The translations under genes were made by a program, and so were the position numbers. A DNA stretch of 64,000 bases from assembly GCF_000423085.1 (NCBI RefSeq), contig NZ_AUHH01000007.1:120817-184816 (forward strand), read 5' to 3'. Numbering within the stretch: the stretch's first letter is position 1; every line of letters begins with the position of its first letter. Positions 53,381 to 63,575 of the stretch are shown one piece after another. This stretch comes from Granulicoccus phenolivorans DSM 17626 = NBRC 107789 = JCM 15570. GTDB taxonomy: Bacteria > Actinomycetota > Actinomycetes > Propionibacteriales > Propionibacteriaceae. The notes below the pieces were generated by a model, which was given only the letters and a program-made list of their open reading frames with translations, was not told the origin of the DNA and did no database searches.

Positions 53381-54919
53381 ATGCAGCCCGACCATGTGCT
53401 CGCGATCGACCAGGGAACCACCAGCTCTCGCGCCATCGTCTTCGACCACGACGGGCAGATCGTGGCGACCGGCCAGAACGAACACCGCCAGATCTTCCCC
53501 CGCGCCGGCTGGGTCGAACACGACGCGGCGGAGATCTGGCAGCAGACCCGGCTGGCGATGTCGGAGGCGATGGTCCGCAGCGGCCTGAGCACCCGTCGGA
53601 TCGCCACGATCGGGATCACGAATCAGCGCGAGACGACCGTGGTGTGGGATCGGCACACCGGCGTACCGATCCACCACGCGATCGTCTGGCAGGACACCCG
53701 CACCCAGGCCATCTGTGACCGACTGATCGCCGAGGACGCCACCCGCTTCACCACCGTGACCGGCCTCCCGGTGACCACCTACTTCGCCGGTCCGAAGATC
53801 GCCTGGCTGTTGGACCAGGTGCCCGGTGCCCGCGCGGCGGCCGAGGCCGGGGACCTGTTGTTCGGCACGATGGACACCTGGCTGATCTGGAATCTCACCG
53901 GCGGTGTCGACGGCGGCGAGCACCGCACCGATGTCACCAACGCCTCCCGCACCCTGTTGATGGATCTGCAGACGCTGCAGTGGGATCCCGAGCTGTGTCG
54001 ACGCCTGGGGATCCCGCTGTCCATGCTGCCGCGGATCAGCTCCTCCAGTGAGGTGTACGGCACGGTCCGCGCGGAGACCCCGCTGGCCGGGCTGCCGATC
54101 ACCGGCGTCCTGGGCGATCAACAGGCCGCCCTGTTCGGCCAGGCCTGTTTCAACCCCGGGATGGCCAAGAACACCTACGGGACCGGCAATTTCCTGCTGC
54201 TGAACACCGGCGAGGCTCCGATGCTGTCCCGCAACGGGCTGATCACCACGGTGGCGGCCCGGATCGGGGACCGTCCGGCGACCTATGCGCTGGAGGGTTC
54301 GATCGCGGTCACCGGGTCGCTGGTGCAGTGGCTGCGGGACAATCTGGGGCTGCTGGAGAAGTCCGCCGACATCGAGGAATTGGCCGCCGCGGTACCGGAC
54401 AACGGCGGGGCCTATCTGGTGCCGGCGTTCTCCGGTCTGTACGCCCCCTACTGGCGGCCCGATGCCCGCGGGGCCCTGGTCGGGCTGACCCGGTTCGTCA
54501 CCAAACATCATCTGGCCCGGGCCGCGCTGGAGGCCGCGGCGTACCAGACCCGGGACGTGGTCGACGCGATGAACAACGACTCCCGGGTGCCGCTGCGGGA
54601 GCTGCGCGTCGACGGCGGGATGACCGGCAACGAGCTGCTGATGCAGTTCCAGGCCGATCAGCTCGACGTGCCGGTGATCCGTCCCGCGGTCACCGAGACC
54701 ACCGCGCTGGGGGCGGCGTACGCGGCGGGACTGGCGGTCGACTTCTGGGCCGACCAGGACGAGATCGCCCAGAACTGGCGCCAACAGAAAACATGGCAGC
54801 CGGGTGGATTGCCCGCCGAACGGGAGCGTCTTTATCGTTGTTGGCGCAAAGCGGTGACCCGCACCTTCGACTGGGTCGACGAGGACACCGTTCCCGCCAC
54901 CGCCGAGGCGGACTCTTGA
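53381..54919 (+). CDS. glpK: glycerol kinase
   Basis: A 512-residue FGGY kinase that phosphorylates glycerol to glycerol 3-phosphate. It opens with [16 protein letters not shown] and has [35 protein letters not shown], the catalytic Asp in [13 protein letters not shown] and the C-terminal [17 protein letters not shown]. Length and motifs are canonical. There is no glpF or glpD next to it. A strong hairpin follows. Confidence 0.98.
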   Translation: MQPDHVLAIDQGTTSSRAIVFDHDGQIVATGQNEHRQIFPRAGWVEHDAAEIWQQTRLAMSEAMVRSGLSTRRIATIGITNQRETTVVWDRHTGVPIHHAIVWQDTRTQAICDRLIAEDATRFTTVTGLPVTTYFAGPKIAWLLDQVPGARAAAEAGDLLFGTMDTWLIWNLTGGVDGGEHRTDVTNASRTLLMDLQTLQWDPELCRRLGIPLSMLPRISSSSEVYGTVRAETPLAGLPITGVLGDQQAALFGQACFNPGMAKNTYGTGNFLLLNTGEAPMLSRNGLITTVAARIGDRPATYALEGSIAVTGSLVQWLRDNLGLLEKSADIEELAAAVPDNGGAYLVPAFSGLYAPYWRPDARGALVGLTRFVTKHHLARAALEAAAYQTRDVVDAMNNDSRVPLRELRVDGGMTGNELLMQFQADQLDVPVIRPAVTETTALGAAYAAGLAVDFWADQDEIAQNWRQQKTWQPGGLPAERERLYRCWRKAVTRTFDWVDEDTVPATAEADS

Positions 54920-54921
54920 TC

Positions 54922-54966
54922 GCAGGAGACACCACCCTTGGCGCCATCGCCGGTGGTGTCTCCTGC
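54922..54966 (+). terminator. terminator after glpK
   Basis: Perfect 15-bp inverted repeat (GCAGGAGACACCACC and complement) around 15 bases, starting 3 bases after the glpK stop. No T run follows, as is common in GC-rich actinobacteria. Confidence 0.8.
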
Positions 54967-55020
54967 TCCCCTCTTCGGTCCCGAATCGGATTTCAAACCC
55001 GAAAAGATTGCGCAAGGGAC

Positions 55021-55049
55021 TTGTTGAAGATTCATCTTCGCTCTATAGT
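55021..55049 (+). promoter_or_regulatory. promoter with internal palindrome
   Basis: -35 TTGTTG (55021-55026) and -10 TATAGT (55044-55049) are 17 bases apart. Between them GAAGAT-TC-ATCTTC (55026-55039) is a perfect interrupted palindrome, well placed for a repressor. Confidence 0.7.
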
Positions 55050-55078
55050 TGAATCATCAAGAACTTCTGGAGGATGAA

Positions 55079-55657
55079 ATGAGCGCAGTCAGCATCATCG
55101 GCACCGGCAACATGGCCAACGCGATCGGCGGGGTGTTCGCCAAGGGCGGCGCCGACGTCACCTACATCGACCGGGCCAACACCGGTTCGGCCCCGCTGGC
55201 CGGCGATGTGGTCGTCCTGGCCGTCCCCTATCCCGCACTCGCCGACATCGTCGCCGCCTACGGCGACCAGTTCGCCGGCAAGATCGTGGTCGACATCACC
55301 AACCCGCTGAACTTCGAGACCTTCGACTCCCTGGTCGTGCCGGCCGACTCTTCGGCCGCCGCCGGGCTGCAGCAGCAGCTGCCGACCGCGAAGGTCCTGA
55401 AGGCGTTCAACACCACCTTCGCCGCGACCCTGGCCGCCGGCAAGGTCGGGGACCTCACCACCACCGTCCTGATCGCCGGGGACGACACCGCCGCCAAGAA
55501 CACCCTGGCCGGGCTGGTCACCGCCGGCGGGCTGCAGGCCATCGATGCCGGGGCGCTGTCCCGGGCCCGCGAGCTGGAGGCGATGGGCTTCCTGCAACTG
55601 ACCCTGGCCGCCGGGGAGAAGATCACCTGGACCGGTGGGTTCGGCGTCGTCCGCTGA
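55079..55657 (+). CDS. F420-dependent NADP reductase-like Rossmann protein
   Basis: A 192-residue protein with the dinucleotide motif IGTGNMANAIGGVFAKGG and the ILVDITNPLNFE-type segment (KIVVDITNPLNFE) of the NADP oxidoreductase, coenzyme F420-dependent family. The later KVLKAFNTTFAATLAAG and GDDTAAKNTLAGLV segments also fit. Known members reduce NADP or act on quinones; F420 use is not proven here. GGAGG lies six bases before the ATG. It has a clear stand-alone promoter with a palindrome between -35 and -10. Confidence 0.88.
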   Translation: MSAVSIIGTGNMANAIGGVFAKGGADVTYIDRANTGSAPLAGDVVVLAVPYPALADIVAAYGDQFAGKIVVDITNPLNFETFDSLVVPADSSAAAGLQQQLPTAKVLKAFNTTFAATLAAGKVGDLTTTVLIAGDDTAAKNTLAGLVTAGGLQAIDAGALSRARELEAMGFLQLTLAAGEKITWTGGFGVVR

Positions 55658-55702
55658 CCCGATCGGTTACCTCAGCCCCGGCGGTCAGCTCGGTTCGGTC
55701 AG

Positions 55703-57097
55703 TCAGCTCGGTTCGGTCATGGACAGCACGTCCAGGGCCCGATCCAGCTGCTCCTCGGTGAGCCGCTCACCGTCCACGAAGCCCAGATCGATCACGGCTT
55801 CGCGGACGGTGAGATTCTCCGCCAGGGCGTGCTTGGCCGCCTTGGCCGCGTTCTCATACCCGATGTAGCGATTCAGCGGGGTCACGATCGAGGTCGAGGA
55901 TTCCGCGTACCGCTTGGCGGTCTCGACGTTCGCCTCGATCCCGTCGACGCATTTCTCGGCCAGCAACCGGCTCACATTCGCCAGCAGCCGGATCGACTCC
56001 AGCACATTGCGGGCGATCAGCGGCAACATCACGTTCAGTTCGAAGTTGCCCTGGCTCCCGGCGTACGCCACCGCGGCATCGTTGCCGAACACCTGCCCGC
56101 AGACCTGCACGGTGGCCTCACAGATCACCGGATTGACCTTGCCGGGCATGATCGAGGAGCCCGGCTGCAGATCGGGAATCCGGATCTCGGCCAGGCCGGT
56201 ACGCGGCCCCGACCCCATCCAGCGCAGGTCGTTGGCGATCTTGGTCAGGCTCCCGGCGATCGTCCGCAGCGCCCCGGACGCCTCCACTAGACCGTCGCGG
56301 GCCGAGGCCGCCTCGAAATGATTCTCCGCCTCGGTCAGCGCGAGCCCGGTTTCGGCGGCCAACTTCTCGATCGTGGCCGCGGCGAACCCGGCCGGCGCGT
56401 TGATCCCGGTGCCGACCGCCGTCCCGCCCAGCGGCAGTTCGGCCACCCGGGGCAGCACCGCCTCGATCCGCACGATGCCGCGACGGACCTGCTGGGCGTA
56501 CCCGCCGAATTCCTGCCCCAGGGTCACCGGGGTGGCGTCCATCAGATGGGTCCGGCCGGACTTCACCACCGTCGCGAAGCGTTCGGCCGCCCGCTCCAAG
56601 GATTCCGCCAGGACCGTCAGGGCCGGGATCAGAACCCCGGTGAGCTGCTCGGTGGTGGCCAGGTGCATCGCCGAGGGGAACACGTCATTGCTCGACTGCG
56701 AGGCGTTCACCACGTCATTGGGATGCACCGGGGAGCCGAGCAGCCGGCCGGCCAGGGTGGCCAGCACCTCGTTGGTGTTCATGTTCGAGGAGGTGCCCGA
56801 GCCGGTCTGGAAGACATCGATCGGGTACTGGTCCAGGTGTTGACCGGCGATCACCTCATCGGCGGCCCGACCGATCACCTCGGCCTGCTCCGCGCTGATC
56901 ACGCCCAGTTCCGCATTGGTCGCCGCGGCCGCCTTCTTGATCCGGGCCAGGGCCACGATCAGGGCCGGGTCGATCGGCCGGCCCGAGATCGGAAAGTTCT
57001 CCACCGCCCGTTGGGTCTGTGCCGCGTACAGCGCCTGCGCCGGTACCCGGACCTCTCCCATCGTGTCGTGCTCGATCCGGAAGTCCTGCTCGCTCAT
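55703..57097 (-). CDS. fumC: fumarase, class II
   Basis: A 464-residue fumarate hydratase of the TCA cycle. It shows [13 protein letters not shown], the catalytic Ser loop and signature [12 protein letters not shown], and the [17 protein letters not shown] region with conserved His and Asn. Length is canonical. It sits between the F420-type gene (convergent) and dnaN, one of the genes that separate dnaN from recF. GGGGG precedes the ATG at a suitable distance. Confidence 0.97.
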   Translation of the reverse strand: MSEQDFRIEHDTMGEVRVPAQALYAAQTQRAVENFPISGRPIDPALIVALARIKKAAAATNAELGVISAEQAEVIGRAADEVIAGQHLDQYPIDVFQTGSGTSSNMNTNEVLATLAGRLLGSPVHPNDVVNASQSSNDVFPSAMHLATTEQLTGVLIPALTVLAESLERAAERFATVVKSGRTHLMDATPVTLGQEFGGYAQQVRRGIVRIEAVLPRVAELPLGGTAVGTGINAPAGFAAATIEKLAAETGLALTEAENHFEAASARDGLVEASGALRTIAGSLTKIANDLRWMGSGPRTGLAEIRIPDLQPGSSIMPGKVNPVICEATVQVCGQVFGNDAAVAYAGSQGNFELNVMLPLIARNVLESIRLLANVSRLLAEKCVDGIEANVETAKRYAESSTSIVTPLNRYIGYENAAKAAKHALAENLTVREAVIDLGFVDGERLTEEQLDRALDVLSMTEPS

Positions 57098-57198
57098 CGC
57101 TGCCCCCTGTTCCGGTACGCCGACGGCGTACCTGTGCGGATCCGCGTACAGGCCGAATCTACGCGTCGACGCGGCGGCCCGGGAGGGCAGGGGTCGGC

Positions 57199-58356
57199 TC
57201 AGCTGGGGAGCCGGATCAGCATGATGACGTGCTTGTAATCGGTGTCGGGCTCGCCGTCGATCTCGGCCAGGCCGACGATCAGGCAGGGCTTGGCCGACTG
57301 GGTGAAGGAGAACTGGGCGAAGGGCCGATCCAGCGCGTTGAGCGCATCCAGCAGGAAGGCCGGGTTGAACCCGGCGGCCTTCAGCGGATCATCGGTGCCG
57401 TGGTTGCTGACGAAGGCGTCGACCTCTTCGTGGGCCTGGGCCTGGTCCCCGGTAGCCGCCTCCAGGGCGATCCCGTCGGAGCGCACCAGCATCCGCAGCG
57501 GGGTGTTCGACTCCGCCACCAGGGCCACCCGGCGCGCGGCCGCGATCAGTTCGGCGGTGTCCACCCGGACGGTGACCAGCGGCTCGATCTCCAGCAGCTG
57601 GCGGACCTTGGGGAACTCGTGATCCATCAGCCGCGTGGTGGACTGCCGCTGCCCGGCAGAGCCCGAGACCTGGAAACCGATCAGGCCGTCCTCGGAGTTG
57701 TCCGACAGCGCGATCGTGATCTCCTCGCCACTGGTCATCGACTTGGCGATGTCGGCCAACGTCTTCGCCTTGACCAGCGCCTCCATCGAGGCGTTCGGCG
57801 AGGCCGGGGACCAGGTGAGCTCCTTGTACGCCAGCCGGTACAGGTCGGAGGCCATCAGGCTCATCCGGTCGCCGTTGATCTCGACCCGGACGCTGGTGGT
57901 CATCGGGCGGGAGTCGGAGTCCCGTCGCGCGGCGACCGCCACCTGGCTCACGGCCTCGTTGAACACCGAGGTGTCCACGGTGCCGGCCACCGGCGGCATC
58001 GTCGGCAGCGCCGGGTACTCCGCCAGCGGCAGGGTCTGCAGCACGAACCGGACGTGTCCGCAGGTCAGCACCATCTTCGACTCATCGGCCTCGATCTCGA
58101 CCGGGTGGTTCGGCAGTTGCTTGGAGATGTCGGCGAACAGCTTGCCCGAGACCAGCGCCTCGCCCTCGTCATGGACGGTGGCCGCGACCTGCACCTGGCC
58201 GGAGGACTCGTAGTCGAAGCCGGAGAAGACGATCCCGTTGTCGTCGGTACGCACCAGCAGGCCGGCCAGCACCGGCACGCTGGGACGCGACGGCAGAGTC
58301 CGCGCCACCCACTGGACGGCCTCGGCCAGCACGTCACGTTCGAGACGAATCTTCAC
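57199..58356 (-). CDS. dnaN: DNA polymerase III beta subunit (sliding clamp)
   Basis: A 385-residue clamp protein with three repeated domains. It starts with [24 protein letters not shown], contains [14 protein letters not shown] at the second-third domain boundary, and ends in the usual [13 protein letters not shown] tail. GTG 58356 with AGGAG six bases upstream is the start; an upstream in-frame ATG would add 17 residues without a site. A TATGAT box at 58403-58408 could be its promoter. Between it and dnaA lie a DUF839 gene and the candidate origin. Confidence 0.98.
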   Translation of the reverse strand: MKIRLERDVLAEAVQWVARTLPSRPSVPVLAGLLVRTDDNGIVFSGFDYESSGQVQVAATVHDEGEALVSGKLFADISKQLPNHPVEIEADESKMVLTCGHVRFVLQTLPLAEYPALPTMPPVAGTVDTSVFNEAVSQVAVAARRDSDSRPMTTSVRVEINGDRMSLMASDLYRLAYKELTWSPASPNASMEALVKAKTLADIAKSMTSGEEITIALSDNSEDGLIGFQVSGSAGQRQSTTRLMDHEFPKVRQLLEIEPLVTVRVDTAELIAAARRVALVAESNTPLRMLVRSDGIALEAATGDQAQAHEEVDAFVSNHGTDDPLKAAGFNPAFLLDALNALDRPFAQFSFTQSAKPCLIVGLAEIDGEPDTDYKHVIMLIRLPS

Positions 58357-58402
58357 GGTCGCTCCTGCCTGTTCCGAACCCGGGGCACTCCGGGGCTCGA
58401 CG

Positions 58403-58408
58403 ATCATA
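58403..58408 (-). promoter_or_regulatory. candidate -10 box TATGAT of dnaN
   Basis: Minus-strand TATGAT about 47 bases before the dnaN start. No clear -35 is seen. Confidence 0.4.
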
Positions 58409-58450
58409 CCCAGAAGTTACCCTGCCCCCACGTCGGGCCATCGGCGGCGG

Positions 58451-60322
58451 TCAACGGCCCAGCAGCGGGGCCTTCGCCGTGGTCCGGGTGAGGGCGATCA
58501 CGGCCGGCCGGGCGGTGCCGGCGGTGCGAGTATCGGGCCAGGACTCACTCGGCGTGGGCAGGGTGGAGCCGCGGCCGGGGCTGGGGACGGCCGCGATCAG
58601 GGCGGTGCCGTCAGGGGTGGCGGTCAGCCCGGTCAGCGCCGATCCGCTCAGGCCGGCGACGAACCGGGACAGCAGGCCGCGCTGGGCCCCGGTGGTGACC
58701 AGGGCGGACAGTCCATCGACCTGCTCCGGCTTGCGCAGGGCCTCGGGTTGCCCCGAGGTGCCCAGCCAGGCGACGCCGGTGGGGTCGAAGGCGAGGCTGT
58801 CGACGGCGGCCACCGGGCTGCACCGGGCCGGGTCCAGACCGGCGAAGTACGGGTCGGATCCGGTATCGCTCGGGTCGCCGCAACGGACCGGGATCTCCCA
58901 GCCGAAGCTCAGCGCCGCCGGATCCCCACCGGCCTCGGAGACCGCGATCAGGTGTCCCCAGCGGTTGTTGCGGCGCGGGTTGGCCGCATCGGTAGTGGTC
59001 CGGTCCGGGTCGCCGGACAGCGCCAGCCAGACCTGACCGTCGCCCGGGCGGACCGCCGTGGCCACTGGGGCATCCAGGGCGGTGGCCCCGACGGCCCGGG
59101 CGGCCTCCCGCGTACGCAGCAACACGTCGGCGGGATCGGTGAACGCGGGCGCGGCCAGGGCACCGGTGCCGTGGGTGAGCGGGAGCCAGGCCCCCGAGCC
59201 GCCGGGATCGAAGCGGGCGGCGTACAGGGTGCCCCGCTCGAGCAGGTCGGCATTGCCCACCCGTCCGGCGCTGATGAACTTGTACCAGCAGTGACCGGTC
59301 TGGGCGTCGGCGGTGTAGACGACCACGCGACCGGTGCCCGAGACCCGGACGGTCAGTCCGCTGTGCCGCAGCCGGCCCAGGGCGGTGTGCTTGCGTACGG
59401 TGACCGGCTGCGGGCCGGGGTCGACCTCGACGACGTAGCCGAAGCGGCACAGCTCCTGCGGTTCGGTGCTCAGGCTGAACCGGTTCTGCTGCAGCCGCAG
59501 GTCGGCCTGAGCGATGTCGGTACGCGGCTGGTAGCTCTCCAACTCGCGGCGCAACGGCTCGGGGTAGCGGTCCCGGGTGAAGTCCCCGAAGAACCGGTCG
59601 GCGGTCGTCTCCCCGGCCAGGAAGGTGCCCCAGGGGGTCGCGGTCGCGGTGCGGCTGCCGAGCAGTCCCTCGGCGCGGGTGCCCTGGGGATCGAAGCGGG
59701 TACGCAGGCTGGGATGGCCGGCCAGCGGACCGGTCAGGAGAATCGGATCGGTGCCGGTGACCCGCCGATTGCGGGGGCTGTCGAGAACCGGAACCCACTG
59801 ACCATCGCCACCGCGGGTGACCTCGAGCACGGTGCCGCCGACCGCGGCGAGCTGGATCGCGACCTGGTCGGGGGTCGGTCGACCGCGGGCATAGTCGGCG
59901 AACATCAGGGTCGGATCGGTCCCGGCGTGACTGACCCACAGCAGGGCCCGGTCCTGGATCGGGGTCTGGGCATCCAGCGGCAGCAGGGCCGTGGCAGCGG
60001 GTTCGTAGCCGGCGCTCAGGCGTTGCCGGGACTCGGTCTGCGCGGCCAGGTCGAAGCTGCCGGCACCGGCGAGTACCGGATCTCCCCAGCCGAGCAGGAC
60101 GCGGTAGGTGTACTCCGGCGGCAGGGTCAACGCGCCGGGCCGACCGGTGCCGACCGCGGCGAAGGGCAGCGCCGAGGGTTCGGGGGTGGGGGCCGGCGTA
60201 GGAGTCGGACTCGGGTCGGCGCTCGGTGCCGGGGCGGGCGTACAGGCGGCCAGGGTCAGCGACACTCCCGCTGCCAGCAGGGCCCGGCGGGAGAGCTGCC
60301 CGGTGCGCATGCACAATTCCAC
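58451..60322 (-). CDS. PhoX/DUF839-family lipoprotein
   Basis: A 623-residue secreted protein. The signal SRRALLAAGVSLTLAAC joins a Tat-like twin arginine with a lipobox, so it is probably a Tat-exported lipoprotein. A Pro/Thr/Ser linker to about residue 50 is followed by a DUF839 domain of the PhoX beta-propeller type (YRVLLGWGDPV, GYVVEVDPGPQP, LLERGTLYAARFDP, RRNNRWGHLIAVSE). PhoX enzymes are Ca/Fe phosphatases; whether this one is active is open. GTG 60322 has AAGGAG six bases upstream. It is unusual to find such a gene between dnaN and dnaA. Confidence 0.85.
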   Translation of the reverse strand: MELCMRTGQLSRRALLAAGVSLTLAACTPAPAPSADPSPTPTPAPTPEPSALPFAAVGTGRPGALTLPPEYTYRVLLGWGDPVLAGAGSFDLAAQTESRQRLSAGYEPAATALLPLDAQTPIQDRALLWVSHAGTDPTLMFADYARGRPTPDQVAIQLAAVGGTVLEVTRGGDGQWVPVLDSPRNRRVTGTDPILLTGPLAGHPSLRTRFDPQGTRAEGLLGSRTATATPWGTFLAGETTADRFFGDFTRDRYPEPLRRELESYQPRTDIAQADLRLQQNRFSLSTEPQELCRFGYVVEVDPGPQPVTVRKHTALGRLRHSGLTVRVSGTGRVVVYTADAQTGHCWYKFISAGRVGNADLLERGTLYAARFDPGGSGAWLPLTHGTGALAAPAFTDPADVLLRTREAARAVGATALDAPVATAVRPGDGQVWLALSGDPDRTTTDAANPRRNNRWGHLIAVSEAGGDPAALSFGWEIPVRCGDPSDTGSDPYFAGLDPARCSPVAAVDSLAFDPTGVAWLGTSGQPEALRKPEQVDGLSALVTTGAQRGLLSRFVAGLSGSALTGLTATPDGTALIAAVPSPGRGSTLPTPSESWPDTRTAGTARPAVIALTRTTAKAPLLGR

Positions 60323-60332
60323 CGGCAGCTCC

Positions 60333-60552
60333 TTAGATTGAATCTCGGTAATTGTAATTCAGTAGTCGTCATAGCCGCTGTGGATACTGGGGATAACCCA
60401 GGTTTCGGCTTGTCGGCGTGGGTTTGACGGTGTGCACGCCGACGTGGACGGATCGAAATGACACGATTGTGAGTTGAGGATGAGTGCCTGTGCACAACCG
60501 GGCGTCCACAGCTGATCCCCAGTTCTCCACAGGCGTACACAGCACAATTGTG
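60333..60552. other. candidate origin region between dnaA and the DUF839 gene
   Basis: An intergenic stretch that holds an AT-rich patch (60333-60365) and at least five DnaA-box-like 9-mers, each one or two bases from TTATCCACA or TTGTCCACA: 60380-60388, 60389-60397, 60489-60497, 60502-60510 and 60523-60531. In several actinobacteria oriC lies between dnaA and dnaN, which fits this place. Confidence 0.65.
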
Positions 60553-60569
60553 TGCGGCCCGGACCGGGC

Positions 60570-61964
60570 TCAGCCGCGCTGGGCCTTCTGCTTGATCCGG
60601 TTGGTGAGTTCGGTGACCTGGTCGTAGACCGCGCGGTTCTCACTCATCATCTTGTTGATCTTCTTGGCCGCGTGCATGACGGTCGTGTGGTCCCGGTTGC
60701 CGACCTGCTGACCGATCTTGGGCAGCGACAGATCGGTCAGTTCCCGGCACAGGTACATCGCGATCTGGCGGGCCTGGGCGAGGTTGTGCACCCGTGACGG
60801 GCCGCACAGATCCTCGATGCTGACATCGAAGTAGGTGGCCGTCTCGGCCATGATCATCGCGGCGTTGATCTCGGTGGAGCCGCCGTCGGGCAGCAGATCC
60901 TTCAGCACCTGCTTGGCCAGTTCCATGGTCACCGGGGTCCGGTTCAGCGAGGCGAACGCGGTCACCCGGATCAGCGCGCCCTCGAGCTCGCGGATGTTCT
61001 TCTGGATCCGATCGGCGATGAACTCCAGCACGTCCAGGGTCACCGTGAGACGCTCCTGGGCCGCCTTCTTCTTCAGGATCGCGATCCTGGTCTCCAGGTC
61101 CGGGGCCTGCACGTCGGTGACCAGACCGGCCTCGAACCGGGTGCGCAGGCGCGGTTCGAGCGCCTCCAGCAGCCGCGGCGGGCGGTCGGAGGTCATCACG
61201 ATCTGCTTCTGCGCGTTGTGCAGGGTATTGAAGGTGTGGAAGAACTCCTCCTGGGTCTGGATCTTCGACTCCAGGAACTGCACATCGTCGATCAGCAGCA
61301 CGTCGACCTCGCGATAGCGCCGGCGGAACTCGGCGGTCCGGTTCTCCGAGATGGCGTTGATGAAGTCGTTGGTCATCTCCTCGGTGGAGACGTAGCGCAC
61401 CCGGACCCGGTCGTAGTAGTTGCGGACGTAGTGGCCCAGGGCGTGCAGCAGGTGGGTCTTGCCCAGTCCCGAATCGCCGTAGATCAGCAACGGGTTGTAC
61501 GCCTTGCCCGGCGCCTCGGCGACCGCCACCGCGGCGGCATGGGCGAACCGGTTGGAGGAGCCGATCACGAAGCTCTCGAAGGAGTACTTCGGGTTGAGCC
61601 TGGTCTCGGCCAGGGCGGGTTCCGCGCCGTTGTGGTCGGTGGGTGCGGGTTCGGCGACACTGATCGAGGCGGGCGACTCGGGCAACTCGGGCTGGTCGGC
61701 CAGCGAGGCGTCGATCACCAGGGCGATCTGGGCCTGGGTGCCGAAGTGTTCGGTGAGCGCGTTCTCGATCGGAACGCGCAACTTGGATTCGATCCGTTGC
61801 CGGGTGAAATCGTCGGAGACCGCGACGATGACGGTGGAGCCGTGCAGGGCCTGCGGGCTGCAGCGACGCAACCAGGCGCGGTGGTTCTGCGGCGCCTCGG
61901 CCACGGCGTGGGCCCAGGCTGCCGCCAGCCGTTCGTCCGGCACCGGTTGACTCTGGTCGCTCAT
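60570..61964 (-). CDS. dnaA: chromosomal replication initiator DnaA
   Basis: A 464-residue AAA+ initiator that binds DnaA boxes and melts oriC. Domain I is at the N-terminus ([19 protein letters not shown]), domain III begins at [22 protein letters not shown] with Walker [12 protein letters not shown] and Walker [10 protein letters not shown], and domain IV ends with the box-binding [18 protein letters not shown] 61964 is used here; GTG 61970, two codons earlier and closer to AAGGAA, is equally possible. DnaA boxes upstream suggest autoregulation. Confidence 0.98.
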   Translation of the reverse strand: MSDQSQPVPDERLAAAWAHAVAEAPQNHRAWLRRCSPQALHGSTVIVAVSDDFTRQRIESKLRVPIENALTEHFGTQAQIALVIDASLADQPELPESPASISVAEPAPTDHNGAEPALAETRLNPKYSFESFVIGSSNRFAHAAAVAVAEAPGKAYNPLLIYGDSGLGKTHLLHALGHYVRNYYDRVRVRYVSTEEMTNDFINAISENRTAEFRRRYREVDVLLIDDVQFLESKIQTQEEFFHTFNTLHNAQKQIVMTSDRPPRLLEALEPRLRTRFEAGLVTDVQAPDLETRIAILKKKAAQERLTVTLDVLEFIADRIQKNIRELEGALIRVTAFASLNRTPVTMELAKQVLKDLLPDGGSTEINAAMIMAETATYFDVSIEDLCGPSRVHNLAQARQIAMYLCRELTDLSLPKIGQQVGNRDHTTVMHAAKKINKMMSENRAVYDQVTELTNRIKQKAQRG

Positions 61965-62007
61965 GCTCACGCCGTTCCTTCCCTGCTCATCCACCGATGG
62001 TACGCAG

Positions 62008-62040
62008 TTGCCCACAAAGTTATCCACAGGGTGTGGGTAT
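62008..62040 (-). promoter_or_regulatory. DnaA boxes in the dnaA upstream region
   Basis: A perfect TTATCCACA (62020-62028), TTGCCCACA (62008-62016, one mismatch) and TGTGGGTAT (62032-62040, two mismatches on the other strand) are packed 45-75 bases before the dnaA start. They may autoregulate dnaA or be part of the origin. Confidence 0.75.
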
Positions 62041-62261
62041 GCGAAAAGGGACGGGGGCCTGATCCGGAATCCGTCCGAGAGCCTGGCGCTCCGTGCCTCG
62101 ACCACGATGCCTCGACCACTGCCGTGAGGTGCCATCCTTACACACCTGCCGGGACCGATGGGAAGGTATCCGCCTGATCGAAATCGCCCGGTCGTCAAGT
62201 CGACGCGCCGTACGCCTGCGGCAGGCAAGGTTAGCTACGAGTCAGTAGCTTCGCAAAACGG

Positions 62262-63569
62262 TCAGCGGGTGGACTCCGCCGGAATCGGGGGCCGGTCATC
62301 GGTGATCCGGACGCGGCGGGCCCGGCCGGCAGTGTCCAGATCGACCTTGACCCGGGCGCGGGTGCCGGGGCGGTCGCCGGCGCGTACCTGCCACTCCAGG
62401 TGTTCCCGGCACAGCCGGGTACGGCTGTTGTCCACGCGCAGGCCGACATCGGCGACGTACTGCCGGATCCGGTCCCGGTCGGTGGTCGGGGCCAGGGCGG
62501 CGTCGGGGTGGGTGGAGTCGAACTCGGCGTCGGGGGCGACGTGGCTGAGCAGTTGGTCGAGATCGCCACTGCGCCAGGCCTTCTCGAAGGCAACCCCGTG
62601 GATCTGTTCCTCGGCCTGCTCGCGGCCCAGGGCCAGCAGCTCCTGGATGAACGCCGGATCGCGATTGAGTTTGCTGGCCGCACCCCAGGTCATCGTCCGC
62701 CAGGTACGCCGCCGCTCCACCACCCGGACGACGCAGTGCTTCAGCGTCGGCGACGTGATTGTCCCGTTGGCCAGCCACTTATCGATTGCCTCGATGTGCG
62801 CGAGTTCCTGGAACAGGGAGAGGTTCCCGGCCAACTCGTTGCGTCGGCTGGTGATCTCCGCGGCGGTCTTCGGCTCCCGGGAGACCGTGGTGGGGTTGAC
62901 CTGGATCACCCAGATCTCGTCGGGGTGCAGGTTGTGCAACTCCCGGATCGGTGGATTCTGGGAGAACAGCCCGTCCCAGTAGGTGCCGCCCTCGAGGTGC
63001 ACCGAGCGGAAGAGGTTCGGGATGGCGGCGGAGGCGAGGATCGCGTCGGTGCAGATGTCGCCGTCCCGGCTGGAGAAGGCGCGAAAGTTGCCCCGCACCG
63101 CGTCGACGGCACTGAGCACCAGCAGCGGGGCGTCGGCCCCCAGCTCCAGCGCCCGGGCCTGGCCGGCGGCGACATCGACGGTCCCGTCGATGGTGCGGCG
63201 CAGCAGGTCGGAGGACCAGTCCGATCCCCCATGGGTGTAGGGGCTGGCCTGCGCCCGGGGCAGCCAGTCCTCCCACTGACTTGCCCACAGCAGGGACATG
63301 TTCAGCAACCGCTCCGCAGGCAGGGAGGCCGCGTTGTCCGTCCAGAAGGAGGTCAGCAGGTCCCCGGCGGTCTCGGGTCGACCGTTGATCAGGGCCGACC
63401 ACGCGATCGTCGCGCAGATCGCCCCGCCGGAGGTACCGCTGAGGCCGATGATGTCGTAGTGCTCCAGCACATCGGGCTGCAGCAGACGTGACAGGACTCC
63501 GGCGGTGAAGGCAGTGTGGCTGCCCCCGCCCTGGCAGGCAATGGCGACGGTCCGCTTCGGGGTGGACAT
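62262..63569 (-). CDS. patatin-like phospholipase with a C-terminal NTF2-like domain
   Basis: A 435-residue protein. The patatin domain (about 1-320) has the oxyanion segment QGGGSHT, nucleophile Ser47 in GTSGG and the catalytic Asp199 in YWDG. The C-terminal 110 residues (from about 325, VAFEKAWRSGDLDQLLSHVAPDAEFDS) look like a SnoaL/NTF2-like cone fold. Patatins hydrolyse phospholipid acyl esters. No signal peptide is visible. The ATG follows TAAACT by 6 bases. It sits where rpmH and rnpA are usually found, divergent from dnaA; those genes are absent here. Confidence 0.9.
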   Translation of the reverse strand: MSTPKRTVAIACQGGGSHTAFTAGVLSRLLQPDVLEHYDIIGLSGTSGGAICATIAWSALINGRPETAGDLLTSFWTDNAASLPAERLLNMSLLWASQWEDWLPRAQASPYTHGGSDWSSDLLRRTIDGTVDVAAGQARALELGADAPLLVLSAVDAVRGNFRAFSSRDGDICTDAILASAAIPNLFRSVHLEGGTYWDGLFSQNPPIRELHNLHPDEIWVIQVNPTTVSREPKTAAEITSRRNELAGNLSLFQELAHIEAIDKWLANGTITSPTLKHCVVRVVERRRTWRTMTWGAASKLNRDPAFIQELLALGREQAEEQIHGVAFEKAWRSGDLDQLLSHVAPDAEFDSTHPDAALAPTTDRDRIRQYVADVGLRVDNSRTRLCREHLEWQVRAGDRPGTRARVKVDLDTAGRARRVRITDDRPPIPAESTR

Positions 63570-63575
63570 GCCCTG

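Noticed and set aside
62233..62250. Terminator after the patatin gene
   Set aside because: AGCTAC and GTAGCT can pair, but the stem is only 6 bp and no T run follows.
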